64,000 nucleotides of DNA, taken from positions 1 through 64,000 of the forward strand of contig NZ_JBJFZU010000012.1 of NCBI RefSeq assembly GCF_045032955.1. The letters run 5' to 3'. The position numbers and the translations under genes were made by a program. Below are positions 16,241-24,185 of this stretch, in pieces. The notes beneath the pieces are model-generated. The model was not told the origin of the DNA. It did no database searches and saw only the letters and a program-made list of their open reading frames with translations. The stretch's first letter is position 1. Every line of letters starts with the position of its first letter. Source of the DNA: Ornithinicoccus sp045032955. Lineage in GTDB: Bacteria; Actinomycetota; Actinomycetes; Actinomycetales; Dermatophilaceae.

Positions 16241-17217
16241 TGCTGGAGCTGGACGCGGTACGGGTGACCTTCCCCCAGACGGTGGCCGTGGACGACGTGT
16301 CGCTGCGCCTGGAGGAGGGAGAGGTGCTGGCGGTGCTCGGGCCCTCCGGCTGCGGGAAGTCGACGCTGCTGCGGGCGGTCGCCGGGCTGGAGCCGTTGGC
16401 CGGCGGGGCGGTGCGCTGGCGGGGCACCGACCTCGCCCCGGTGCCGACCCACCGGCGCGGGTTCGCGCTGATGTTCCAGGACGGGCAGCTCTTCGCGCAC
16501 GCCACCGCCGGGGACAACATCGCCTACCCGCTACGGCTGCGAGGGGTGCCGCGCGCCCGGCGGCGGCAGCGCGCCGAGGAGCTGCTCAGGCTGGTCGGTC
16601 TGCCCGGGTATGCCGACCGCCGCCCCGCCACCCTGTCCGGCGGCCAGCAGCAGCGGGTGGCGCTGGCCCGGGCGCTCGCCGCCGAGCCGGCCCTGCTGCT
16701 GCTCGACGAGCCGCTGAGCTCGCTGGACCGGTCGCTGCGGGACCGGCTGGCCGGCGACCTGCGCGACATCCTTACCACCACCGGCACCACCGCGATGCTG
16801 GTCACCCACGACCACGACGAGGCCTTCACCGTCGCCGACCGGGTGGCCGTCATGCTGGCCGGCCGGATCGCCCAGGAAGGGCCGACCGCTCAGGTGTGGT
16901 CGAGCCCGGTCAGCCGCGAGGTCGCCGAGTTCATCGGCTACCAGACCTTCCTCACCGGGGAGGCCGCCGCCCGGGTGGCGCCCGCCGTCGGTGGGGTGAC
17001 CCTGGCGTTGCGCCGGGGAGCGCTGCGGCAGCGGGCCGACGGCCTGCTGCACGGGGAGGTGTCCCGGGCCCTCACCGTCTCCGACGCCGTGCACCTCGAG
17101 GTGGACGTCGACGGGGTCGGGCGCTGCCATGCGCTCGGTGAGGACGTCGGGGTGCAGGTCGGTGACAGGGTGCGGCTCGCGGTGGATCCGCGCGGTCTGG
17201 CGTCCCTGCCCGACTGA
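16240..17217 (+). CDS. thiQ: Thiamine ABC transporter ATP-binding protein
   Basis: 325 aa. The ATPase domain has Walker A GPSGCGKST near residue 36, signature LSGGQQQR, Walker B LLLLDEP and the His-switch VTHDHDEA. A C-terminal extension of about 100 residues follows that single-domain ThiQ proteins lack; it resembles the TOBE-like regulatory region of other importers. The start is fixed by the 1-nt overlap with thiP and TAGGAG about 9 nt upstream. It powers ThiBP uptake at the inner face of the membrane. Confidence 0.9.
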   Translation: MLELDAVRVTFPQTVAVDDVSLRLEEGEVLAVLGPSGCGKSTLLRAVAGLEPLAGGAVRWRGTDLAPVPTHRRGFALMFQDGQLFAHATAGDNIAYPLRLRGVPRARRRQRAEELLRLVGLPGYADRRPATLSGGQQQRVALARALAAEPALLLLDEPLSSLDRSLRDRLAGDLRDILTTTGTTAMLVTHDHDEAFTVADRVAVMLAGRIAQEGPTAQVWSSPVSREVAEFIGYQTFLTGEAAARVAPAVGGVTLALRRGALRQRADGLLHGEVSRALTVSDAVHLEVDVDGVGRCHALGEDVGVQVGDRVRLAVDPRGLASLPD

Positions 17218-17330
17218 CCTGCGGACACCGCCCCGGCGCGGGAAAGGGTCTGCGGACACCCGCGCTGACCTGCGGGGACGGCATACCGAGTCGGGTGCGG
17301 ACCGATGCCGGAACCACCCGCCCCCGGGCC

Positions 17331-17336
17331 TACATT
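17331..17336 (+). promoter_or_regulatory. Leaderless promoter of metZ (TACATT)
   Basis: TACATT ends 8 nt before ATG 17345, so transcription should begin at or within a base or two of the start codon. No ribosome site is present. Confidence 0.55.
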
Positions 17337-17344
17337 GGGTCGCT

Positions 17345-18535
17345 ATGGACATCCCTGCAGACTGGCGCCCGGACACGCTCGCGGTGCGTGGCGGGCTCAT
17401 GCGGAGCCCCTTCGACGAGACCGCGGAGGCGATCTACCCGACCTCCGGCTACGTCTACTCGAGCGCTGAGGAGGCCGAGTCCGCCTTCGCCGAGGAGATC
17501 GACCGGTTCGTCTACAGCCGCTACGGCAACCCGACCGTGGCGATGCTGGAGGAGCGGATGCGGCTGCTGCACGGCGCCGAGGTATGCCGCGCGACCGCCT
17601 CGGGGATGTCCGCGGTCTTCTCCGCGCTGGGCGGGCTGTGCGCTGCGGGGGACCGGATCGTCGCCTCGCGGGCGCTCTTCGGCTCGTGCTTCGTGGTGGT
17701 GGACGAGGTGCTGCGGCGCTGGGGCGTGGAGAGCACCTTCGTGGACGGCACCGACCTGGCGGCGTGGGAGGAGGCGCTGTCCACCCCGGCGCGCGCGGTG
17801 TTCTTCGAGACGCCGAGCAACCCCACCCAGGAACTGGTCGACATCGCCGCGGTGAGCGAGATCGCGCACCGGGCCGGGGCGGTCGTGGTGGTCGACAACG
17901 TCTTCGGCACGCCGGTGCACTCGCGGCCGCTGGACCACGGGGCCGACATCGTCGTCTACTCCACGACCAAGCACATCGACGGTCAGGGGCGGGTGATGGG
18001 CGGGGCGATCCTCGGACCGGAGGAGCTGGTGGCGGGGCCGATCCAGACGCTGCTGCGGCATACCGGGCCGGCGATGTCGCCGTTCAACGCCTGGGTGACG
18101 CTGAAGGGGCTGGAGACGCTACGGCTGCGGGTGGACAGGATGGCCGAGACCGCGCTGGGGCTGGCGCACCACCTCGAGGCGCAGGGGCGGGTGCGGCGCG
18201 TGTTCCACCCGTGGCTGGAGTCGCACCCGCAGCGGGAGCTGGCCCGGCGGCAGATGAGCGGCGGGGGCACCGTCGTCACCTTCACCCTGGACGGCGGTCA
18301 GGAGCAGGCGTTCGCGTTCATGAACGCGCTGCAGGTCGTCGACATCTCCAACAACCTCGGCGACGCGAAGTCGTTGACCACGCACCCGGCGACCACGACC
18401 CATCGGCGGCTGCCGGAGGAGGCGCGGCTGGCCGCCGGGATCACCGGGGGGACGATCAGGCTCTCGGTCGGCCTGGAGGACCCGGAGGACCTTCTGGCCG
18501 ACCTGGAGCGGGGCTTCGCGGCGGCCTTCGGCTGA
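17345..18535 (+). CDS. metZ: O-succinylhomoserine sulfhydrylase
   Basis: 396 aa. This PLP enzyme of the Cys/Met-metabolism family makes homocysteine from O-succinylhomoserine and sulfide. RYGNPTV near residue 60 and YSTTKHIDGQGRVMGG with the PLP Lys (residue 209) are diagnostic of MetZ. ETPSNPTQELVDI and VVVDNVFGTP complete the cofactor site. Length is typical. ATG 17345 is chosen over longer in-frame readings because the family begins here and a TANNNT box ends 8 nt upstream. It is a single gene, followed at once by a 22-bp repeat array. Confidence 0.92.
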   Translation: MDIPADWRPDTLAVRGGLMRSPFDETAEAIYPTSGYVYSSAEEAESAFAEEIDRFVYSRYGNPTVAMLEERMRLLHGAEVCRATASGMSAVFSALGGLCAAGDRIVASRALFGSCFVVVDEVLRRWGVESTFVDGTDLAAWEEALSTPARAVFFETPSNPTQELVDIAAVSEIAHRAGAVVVVDNVFGTPVHSRPLDHGADIVVYSTTKHIDGQGRVMGGAILGPEELVAGPIQTLLRHTGPAMSPFNAWVTLKGLETLRLRVDRMAETALGLAHHLEAQGRVRRVFHPWLESHPQRELARRQMSGGGTVVTFTLDGGQEQAFAFMNALQVVDISNNLGDAKSLTTHPATTTHRRLPEEARLAAGITGGTIRLSVGLEDPEDLLADLERGFAAAFG

Positions 18536-18540
18536 GCACA

Positions 18541-18606
18541 ACGCTCGCCCGGTCCGGACAGAGCGCTCGCCCGGTCGGGGCACAACGCTCGCCCGGTCGG
18601 GGCAGG
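18541..18606. repeat. 22-bp tandem repeat array A (3 units)
   Basis: Three 22-nt units, the second and third nearly identical, share the core CGCCCGGTC. The array starts 5 nt after the metZ stop and ends 10 nt before the stop of the convergent lipoprotein gene. The same family recurs at 57467, 58299 and 60399, and in degenerate form inside mutB. Confidence 0.85.
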
Positions 18607-18616
18607 GAGGAGGGGG

Positions 18617-19198
18617 TCAGCTGTCGCTGGTGCCGCCCACCGAACCGCTCGAGGTGGGCGGGCTCGGCTGGGCGCAGTAGCTGAAGGGCTTGCCCTCCGC
18701 GGCGTGGTAGCTGCGGTACTCGCCGTCCACCTCGAGGATCAGCTGGTGACCGGGGACGAGCGCCTGGGTGTACATCATCCCGTCCTTCGGGCACCCGATC
18801 GAGCCGTCGGACCAGGTGACGTCGGCATAGCCGGCGACCGTGACGGCCTCGGCGGAGACCCCGGAACGCTCGGCCTCGGCGGTCACCGCCGTCTGCACGT
18901 CCTCCCGGGACGCGACGCTGTCGGAGACCTCTCCGAGCGGGAGCTCTCCGGTGGCGCCGGAGCCCTCACCGGGGACGGGGATCCTGGTCTGCTCGGGCTT
19001 GTCACCGGTCATGTCGCTCTCGTCCTCGTCGCTGGGGGATGCGGTGTCGTCCTCGTCGCTGGGTGGGGTGGTGCTCTCCTGGACGTCCTCCGTGGTCGGC
19101 GCGGAGCCGGTGGGGGCCTCGCTCTGGCCGCAGCCGACGAGGACGGCGCTGAGGCCGATGGCGGCGAGCAGGGGCGTGATGCTGCGGGTGCGGGTCAT
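18617..19198 (-). CDS. Secreted lipoprotein, unknown function
   Basis: 193 aa. A signal peptide with lipobox VLVGC (Cys23) precedes an acidic Ser/Asp/Glu/Thr linker (about 28-75) and a compact C-terminal domain of about 100 residues. That domain has VTWSDGSIGCPKDGMMYTQ and YHAAEGKPFSYC, two Cys that may pair. The domain recalls small secreted actinobacterial lipoproteins, but I assign no function. ATG 19198 has GGAGGT 9 nt upstream. It is convergent with metZ across a repeat array. Confidence 0.75.
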   Translation of the reverse strand: MTRTRSITPLLAAIGLSAVLVGCGQSEAPTGSAPTTEDVQESTTPPSDEDDTASPSDEDESDMTGDKPEQTRIPVPGEGSGATGELPLGEVSDSVASREDVQTAVTAEAERSGVSAEAVTVAGYADVTWSDGSIGCPKDGMMYTQALVPGHQLILEVDGEYRSYHAAEGKPFSYCAQPSPPTSSGSVGGTSDS

Positions 19199-19280
19199 GG
19201 GATGACACCTCCGTGGGATCGTCCCCGCCAGTCTAGGTCCGAGGTCGTGTCCGGCCCGGGCGCACGAAGGGTGAAAAGGT

Positions 19281-19314
19281 GGTGGGGCGCTGGTCCCTGA
19301 TCCAGCGCCCCACC
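19281..19314 (-). terminator. Rho-independent terminator of the thioesterase gene
   Basis: A perfect 13-bp stem (GGTGGGGCGCTGG with CCAGCGCCCCACC) around an 8-nt loop is followed on the minus strand by ACCTTTTC. It lies about 150 nt past the thioesterase stop codon. Confidence 0.75.
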
Positions 19315-19428
19315 CTCCTTCTACCCCCCGAGTCCCGCGTCTGACGCGGCCCCACCCGACGGGGCGTCGGCTGTCCCGAACCGACACTTACCTAGACGTC
19401 GTGGAGAGCGGATTCGTTGCACCCAGAT

Positions 19429-19448
19429 ACTGTGACGTGCACCACAGT
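19429..19448. promoter_or_regulatory. Crp/GlxR-like palindrome
   Basis: ACTGTG and CACAGT flank an 8-nt centre. The core TGTGA-N6-CCACA differs from the Crp consensus at one base. It lies 231 bp upstream of the lipoprotein start and 13 bp beyond the thioesterase stop. This is a weaker candidate than the site at 12447. Confidence 0.4.
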
Positions 19449-19460
19449 CTGCTGCGCGGC

Positions 19461-20255
19461 CTACCCGGAGGTGCCCGGCCGCACCGTCAACGCCTGCGCG
19501 AGGGTGCCGACCGGCCCCTGCTCGTCGTGCACCACCGAGGACGTCAGGCCCACCCCTGTCGGCCCCCAGGAGACCCGGGTGTCCAGCCCGACCCACGGGC
19601 CGTGCGGCAGCCGGTGCAGGTGCAGCGTCAGGTCCACGTTCGGGTAGAGCCACTCGCCCGGCTCGGCCCGCCCGGCGGTGCCGTTCGCGGTGTCCAGCAG
19701 CCCCACCCAGGACGCCAGCGGCGAGGCGTCCTCGCCGCCGACCAGCGGCACCGTGCTGCGCACCCAGGTCCGGGCCCGCCCCGGCCTGGCCCCTCCGACC
19801 GAGCGGAACTCGCCCGAGCGGATGAACCCGCCGTCCCAGTGGTCCATGCCGGCCCACGGCTCGGCCTCGTCGGGGCCGGGCATCGGCTCGTGCTCGGTCG
19901 CGGCCACCGCCGCGGTGTCCTGGGTGACCAGCCGCCACGCGGTCATCCGGACCGCGTCCCGGCCGCCGATCTCCACGCTCGCCTCGAGCAGCTCGATCGT
20001 CCGCCCGGGGCGCAGCACCCGGGTGCTGACCTGCATCTCCTCGCGGCGGATGAACCCCAGGATGTCCACCGACAGCCGCGCCCACGCGAGCTCGGCGTCG
20101 GTGCGGGGGTGGTTGAGCTCCAGGGCGTGCAGCAGCAGGCCGATCACCGGGGCGACGTGCTGCTCGTCCGGCGACCAGGCCCCCTGGACGTGCTCGGTCG
20201 GCCGGTACCTCCCCTCGCCCAGCGCGGTGAAGTAGTGCCGAGGCTCGGTGCTCAT
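19461..20255 (-). CDS. Acyl-CoA thioesterase-like (TesB/hotdog) protein
   Basis: 264 aa. Two hotdog-like halves are suggested: an N-terminal half with WARLSVDILGFIRREEMQVSTRVLRPGRTIELLEA and a C-terminal half with the motif LDTRVSWGPTGVGLTSS. This is the actinobacterial thioesterase-family arrangement; it should hydrolyse acyl-CoA esters in the cytosol, substrate unknown. ATG 20255 follows a TACACT box by 8 nt (leaderless). It is divergent from the DUF2891 gene, the two promoters overlapping in 25 bp. Confidence 0.8.
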   Translation of the reverse strand: MSTEPRHYFTALGEGRYRPTEHVQGAWSPDEQHVAPVIGLLLHALELNHPRTDAELAWARLSVDILGFIRREEMQVSTRVLRPGRTIELLEASVEIGGRDAVRMTAWRLVTQDTAAVAATEHEPMPGPDEAEPWAGMDHWDGGFIRSGEFRSVGGARPGRARTWVRSTVPLVGGEDASPLASWVGLLDTANGTAGRAEPGEWLYPNVDLTLHLHRLPHGPWVGLDTRVSWGPTGVGLTSSVVHDEQGPVGTLAQALTVRPGTSG

Positions 20256-20263
20256 GGTCGGCG

Positions 20264-20269
20264 AGTGTA
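20264..20269 (-). promoter_or_regulatory. Leaderless promoter of the thioesterase gene (TACACT)
   Basis: On the minus strand TACACT ends 8 nt before ATG 20255. The plus-strand reading of the same DNA (TAGTAA at 20268-20273) may serve the divergent DUF2891 gene, whose GTG start lies 7 nt on. Confidence 0.55.
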
Positions 20270-20280
20270 GTAATGGTCCT

Positions 20281-21333
20281 GTGCACCCCTCCACGGACAT
20301 CACCGACACCTCCGACCGGCGCCCGTTCTCCGCGTGGTCCCGGGTCGCGCGTCAGGTGATCGGGACGGCATACCCCTGGGCACCCGGGCACGTGGTCCTC
20401 GGCCCGGACGACACCGCGGTGGTGCCGCACGTCCTGCACCCCGCCTTCCACGGGTCGCTCGACTGGCACTCCTGCGTGCACATGCAGTGGTCCCTGGTCA
20501 CCCTCCTGGACCGGTATGCCGACGCGCTGGGCGAGCAGGAGCGCGCGGCGTCCCGGGCGCTGCTCGCGGAGCGGCTCACCGGGCCGGCTCTGGCTGTGGA
20601 GACCGACTACCTGCGGGCCCGGCCCGGCTACGAACGTCCCTACGGCTGGGCCTGGGCGGCCCAGCTGGGTGCCGCCACCGCCGAGCTGGGCCGTCGCGAC
20701 GAGGCCGCTCGGGGCTGGGCGGACGCCCTGGAGCCGCTGACCGCGCTGATCGCCGACCGGGTCGTCGAGCGGCTGCCGCGGCAGGCATACCCGGTGCGCC
20801 ACGGCAAGCACCAGAACGACGCCTTCGCCCTGGTGCTGCTGCACGACGCCTACCGCCGGCTCGGGCGCGAGGACGTGGTGTCCGCGACCGTCGACGCCGC
20901 CCGCGCCTGGTTCGGCGCGGACGGGATCGCCCCCACGGCGCAGGAGCCGGGCGGGACCGACTTCCTCTCCCCGGCGCTGACCGAGGCGGTGCTGATGACC
21001 CGGGTGCTGCCGCCGGAACAGGCCCGGGCCTGGCTCGCCCTGGTGCTGCCGGGCCTGGGCGCCGGGCAGCACCAGCACCTGCTGGCCGCGCCCCGCGTCC
21101 TCGACCCGGCCGACGGCCAGGGTGCGCACCTGCTCGGGTTGGCGCTGTCCCGCGCGTGGGCGTTGCGCGCTCTGGCACCCTGGGTGCAGGGCCCCGCCGC
21201 CGACCGGCTGCGCACCGCGGCCGACGAGCAGGAGGACGCCGTGCTGGGACAGATCACCGACGGTGACTTCATGGCCACCCACTGGCTGGTGTCCTTCGCG
21301 CTGCTCGCCGATGGGGCGCTGGAGCGACCGTGA
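20281..21333 (+). CDS. DUF2891 family protein
   Basis: 350 aa, soluble, with many paired helices containing Trp and His. HPAFHGSLDWHSCVHMQWSL near residue 45, RPYGWAWAAQL near 120 and HGKHQNDAFAL near 180 are the conserved patches, and their clustered His, Asp and Trp look like an active or binding site on an alpha/alpha-barrel. The biochemical role of DUF2891 is not known to me. GTG 20281 sits 7 nt after a TAGTAA box, suggesting a leaderless transcript. Its stop overlaps the histidine kinase start (GTGA), so the kinase is translated with it. Confidence 0.82.
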   Translation: MHPSTDITDTSDRRPFSAWSRVARQVIGTAYPWAPGHVVLGPDDTAVVPHVLHPAFHGSLDWHSCVHMQWSLVTLLDRYADALGEQERAASRALLAERLTGPALAVETDYLRARPGYERPYGWAWAAQLGAATAELGRRDEAARGWADALEPLTALIADRVVERLPRQAYPVRHGKHQNDAFALVLLHDAYRRLGREDVVSATVDAARAWFGADGIAPTAQEPGGTDFLSPALTEAVLMTRVLPPEQARAWLALVLPGLGAGQHQHLLAAPRVLDPADGQGAHLLGLALSRAWALRALAPWVQGPAADRLRTAADEQEDAVLGQITDGDFMATHWLVSFALLADGALERP

Positions 21334-22886
21334 GCAGGGACACGGGCCGCGACGCAGCAGCGGGCAGGGACCGGCGTCGGTTCGGCTGGACCGTCCGGCA
21401 GCGGCTGCTGGCGATGATGATCGGGCTGATGGCCTTGGGGCTGGCGCTGACCGGGGTGCTGTCCACCGTGGTGCAGTTCGCCTCGTTGGACGAGAGGGTC
21501 GACAACGAGCTGCGCCAAGAGGTCGAGGAGTTGCAGGTACTGGCCCAGAGTGGCCAGGCCCGGGACGGCGTCCCCTACGACGACGTCTCGGTGCTGTTCC
21601 GCTCGTTCCTGGAGACGGCGGTGGCGGGGGACGACGAGGCGTTCATGGCGCTGGTGGACGGGCAGGCGGTGCTCAGGAGCGGTGGTGATCGGCCGTTCGA
21701 CATCGATGACCCGGAGGTGCGGGCCAAGGTCGAGGAGATGGAGGTCGAGGAGGGCCGCGCCCGGATCGAGTCGCTGCGCACCCAGGACACCGAGCTGCGG
21801 GTGATGGTCGCCGACGTCGCGCTGCCCGAGGAGGTCCGGACCGGAACCTTCGTGGTGGTCAACGACATCGGTCGGCAAGAGGGGCGGATCTGGCGGCGCA
21901 CCGGGACGTATGCCGCGACCGCCCTGGCCTCGCTCGTCGTCGCCGGGGTGCTGGCGCACGTGGTGCTGGGCCGGCTGCTGCGCCCGTTGCGCGAGCTGCG
22001 CGAGGCGACCGCCGAGATCAGCACCGACGACCTGTCCCGCCGGGTGGACGTGGCCGCCGCCGGCGACACCGACGTGGCCGAGCTGGCGCTGACCTTCAAC
22101 GAGATGCTGGACCGGATCGACGACGGCCTGCGCCGGCAGCAGCTGCTGCTGGACGACCAGCGCCAGTTCCTCGACGACGCCGCGCACGAGCTGCGCACCC
22201 CGCTGACGATCCTGCGCGGCAACGCCGAGCTGCTGCGCGCCGAGGACCCCGAGGAGGTCGTCGCCACCCGGGTGATGCTGCTCGACGAGGTCGACCGGAT
22301 GCAGCGGCTGGTGGACGACCTGCTCATGCTGGCCCGTTCCCAGCGGCACGACTTCGTCCGCCCGCAGCCGACCGACCTGACCGAGCTGGCGGTGGAGTGC
22401 ATGGAGCGCGTCACCGCGCTGGGGCAACGGCAGTGGCAGCTGGCCGCCGACGCCGAGGGGACGTTGCCGGTGGACCGGCACCGGCTCATCCAGGCGGTGG
22501 TGCAGCTGGTCGCCAACGCGGTGAAGTTCAGCCCCGAGGGCAGCGTCATCGAGCTGGCGACGGGCTGGGTGGACCGGGCCTCCGAGGAGGGTGTCCGCGC
22601 GCGCGACGCCGGGGCCGCGGAGGCGGGGCACTACCTGGCGCTGTCGGTCTCCGACCACGGCGCGGGCATACCGGAGATGGCGCAGGCGCGGATCTTCGAC
22701 CGGTTCGGGCGGGCCGACAACGCCGCCCACGTCGACGGCAGCGGCCTGGGCCTGGCGATCGTCCAGGCGATCGCGGTGGCGCACGGCGGGGCGGTCGGGG
22801 TGCGGTCGGTGGAGGGTCTGGGCTCCCGGTTCACGATCTGGCTGCCGGACGGGTCGACGGGCGGCGACGAGCCCGCCGGCCGGTAG
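21330..22886 (+). CDS. Sensor histidine kinase
   Basis: 518 aa. Two membrane helices (about 25-50 and 190-215) bracket an extracytoplasmic sensor of about 140 residues that is very acidic. HAMP follows (RLLRPLRELREATAEI), then the dimerisation helix with DDAAHELRTPLT (phospho-accepting His286) and an HATPase domain with NAVKFSPEG (N box), DHGAGIP (G1) and GSGLGLAIV (G2). GTG 21330 overlaps the DUF2891 stop by 4 nt. The partner regulator starts 11 nt after its stop. The pair precedes an operon whose promoter carries 11-bp-phased repeats, so it may control that operon. Confidence 0.9.
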   Translation: MSRDTGRDAAAGRDRRRFGWTVRQRLLAMMIGLMALGLALTGVLSTVVQFASLDERVDNELRQEVEELQVLAQSGQARDGVPYDDVSVLFRSFLETAVAGDDEAFMALVDGQAVLRSGGDRPFDIDDPEVRAKVEEMEVEEGRARIESLRTQDTELRVMVADVALPEEVRTGTFVVVNDIGRQEGRIWRRTGTYAATALASLVVAGVLAHVVLGRLLRPLRELREATAEISTDDLSRRVDVAAAGDTDVAELALTFNEMLDRIDDGLRRQQLLLDDQRQFLDDAAHELRTPLTILRGNAELLRAEDPEEVVATRVMLLDEVDRMQRLVDDLLMLARSQRHDFVRPQPTDLTELAVECMERVTALGQRQWQLAADAEGTLPVDRHRLIQAVVQLVANAVKFSPEGSVIELATGWVDRASEEGVRARDAGAAEAGHYLALSVSDHGAGIPEMAQARIFDRFGRADNAAHVDGSGLGLAIVQAIAVAHGGAVGVRSVEGLGSRFTIWLPDGSTGGDEPAGR

Positions 22887-22889
22887 TCT
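22884..22889 (+). promoter_or_regulatory. Possible leaderless promoter of the response regulator (TAGTCT)
   Basis: TAGTCT overlaps the kinase stop codon and ends 7 nt before ATG 22897. It could let the regulator be made independently of the kinase. Confidence 0.45.
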
Positions 22890-22896
22890 CGCCGCC

Positions 22897-23571
22897 ATGG
22901 CGCACATCCTGATCGCGGAGGACGAGGAAGGGATCGCCCGCGTCATCGACCGCGCGCTGCGCGCCGACGGGCACCGCACCACCCTCGTCGGGGACGGGCT
23001 GGCGGCGCTGGAGCTGGCGACCGGGGGCAGCGTGGACCTGGTGGTGCTGGACGTCGGGCTGCCGAAGATGGACGGCTTCACCGTGCTGCGGATGCTGCGG
23101 ACCATGGACGAGCCGGTCCCGGTCATCATGTGCACCGCCCGGGACTCCGTCGAGGACACCGTGCACGGCCTGGAGAGCGGGGCCGAGGACTACCTGCCCA
23201 AGCCGTTCCGGGTCGAGGAGCTGCGGGCCCGGATCCGGGTGCGGCTGCGTCAGCACGCGGAGCAGCAGGGCAACGGGCGGCAGGACGACGTGCTCGAGGC
23301 CGCCGGGGTCAGGCTCGACATCGGCGCTCGTTCCGCCAGCGTCGACGGCCGTGCGGTGGAGCTGTCCGCGAGGGAGTTCTCACTGGCCCGAGAGCTGATG
23401 GAGCACGCCGGACAGGTGCTCAGCCGGGACCAGCTGCTGGACCGGGTGTGGGGCTTCGAGGTCACCGGCACCTCCAACGTCGTCGACGTCTACATCCGCT
23501 ACCTGCGGGCCAAGCTCGGCAGCGAGCGCATCACGACCGTCCGGGGGGTCGGGTACCGCTTCGAGCACTGA
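22897..23571 (+). CDS. OmpR/PhoB-type response regulator
   Basis: 224 aa. The receiver domain (1-120) has acidic pocket EDEE near residue 8, phospho-acceptor LVVLDVGLPKMDG with Asp52, and YLPKPF with the conserved Lys. The C-terminal winged-helix domain (about 130-224) ends TTVRGVGYRFEH, as is standard. It should be phosphorylated by the kinase just upstream and bind direct repeats with an 11-bp period; such repeats occur at 24085 and 31964. Confidence 0.93.
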   Translation: MAHILIAEDEEGIARVIDRALRADGHRTTLVGDGLAALELATGGSVDLVVLDVGLPKMDGFTVLRMLRTMDEPVPVIMCTARDSVEDTVHGLESGAEDYLPKPFRVEELRARIRVRLRQHAEQQGNGRQDDVLEAAGVRLDIGARSASVDGRAVELSAREFSLARELMEHAGQVLSRDQLLDRVWGFEVTGTSNVVDVYIRYLRAKLGSERITTVRGVGYRFEH

Positions 23572-23650
23572 GGGGTTCGGCAGTCTCGTGCCAGCCCTGG
23601 TGCGGCCCTGGTGGCCCTCTGTGGTCCGGTGCCCCCGCATGTGCTCGACG

Positions 23651-23694
23651 GCCCCACGCTTCGTGGATGCCCCCGCCGCTGCACCGGTGGGGCT
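23651..23694. repeat. 44-bp structured repeat, copy 1
   Basis: The copy starts GGCCCCACG and ends CGGTGGGGC, so its ends can pair (GCCCCAC with GTGGGGC) around a Pro-codon-like CCCCCGCCG centre. A second copy lies 254 bp to the right at 23905. Similar CCCCACG hairpins occur at 32830-32912. It could be a REP-like element or part of a structured RNA. Confidence 0.55.
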
Positions 23695-23904
23695 CTCCGG
23701 CAGCCGTAGGGCGCCCGAACATCCGTGGGGCGATGCCCTGCCGTGCCTGCCAGCCCTCAGCCGCTCTCGCCCCCAAGCCACCGCGGTGGGTTTCTGTTGC
23801 CCTGGCTACCCGTAGCCACCGCGGTGAGGGGCAGCTCGCTCGAGGTATGCCGCTCGCCGGGTCGTCGGGCGCCCCTCGGTCCGCAGCGACCCGCAGTTCC
23901 TTGA

Positions 23905-23949
23905 TGGCCCCGCGTTCTGTGGAAGCCCCCGCCGGTGCAACCGTGGGGC
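23905..23949. repeat. 44-bp structured repeat, copy 2
   Basis: It matches copy 1 at about three quarters of positions, with GGCCCCGCG at the left end and CGTGGGGC at the right. The A-to-G change in the left arm still allows a G-U pair, so the stem is kept. Its 3' flank GTGGGGCGAT also appears alone near 23726. Confidence 0.55.
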
Positions 23950-24073
23950 GATCCCGTCGAGCGGGGGGCCATCGAGGAGTCGCGGGGGAGACAGGCATAC
24001 CTCGAGGTAGACGACCAAGAAACCCCCGCGCCGGACCGCCCGGGCCAGCCGTGCGAGCACCCCGCTGACCTGG

Positions 24074-24117
24074 GATGAGAGCCCTCTCATCACGGTGTCA
24101 TGGCCACCTCATGCGGC
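24074..24117 (+). promoter_or_regulatory. Response-regulator-like binding array upstream of the glycosyltransferase operon
   Basis: GATGAGAG and CTCTCATC form a perfect inverted repeat with a 2-nt centre. From 24085 three direct repeats follow at exact 11-bp spacing: TCTCAT, TGTCAT, CCTCAT. TTGACT follows 5 nt after the third and may be a -35 box or a weak -10 box. The same architecture recurs at 31952-31996. An 11-bp period is typical for OmpR-family dimers. Confidence 0.6.
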
Positions 24118-24185
24118 GGGTGTTGACTCAGCGAGCACACGCGGAGACGACCCGTCATCGCGAGTCTCGACGAAAGGCGGACGCC

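Larger units (their letters stand above)
23572..24185. other. 614-bp non-coding region with structured repeats
   Basis: No convincing gene lies here. The region holds a duplicated 44-bp element with complementary ends, a 13-bp direct repeat AGCCACCGCGGTG (23776 and 23814) containing the palindrome CCACCGCGGTGG, two GTATGCC/GGCATAC words (23847, 23993), and at its right end the regulatory site and leader of the next operon. Confidence 0.7.

Noticed and set aside
17218..17344. SAM or cobalamin riboswitch upstream of metZ
   Set aside because: No conserved core is present, and the leaderless promoter leaves no leader RNA.
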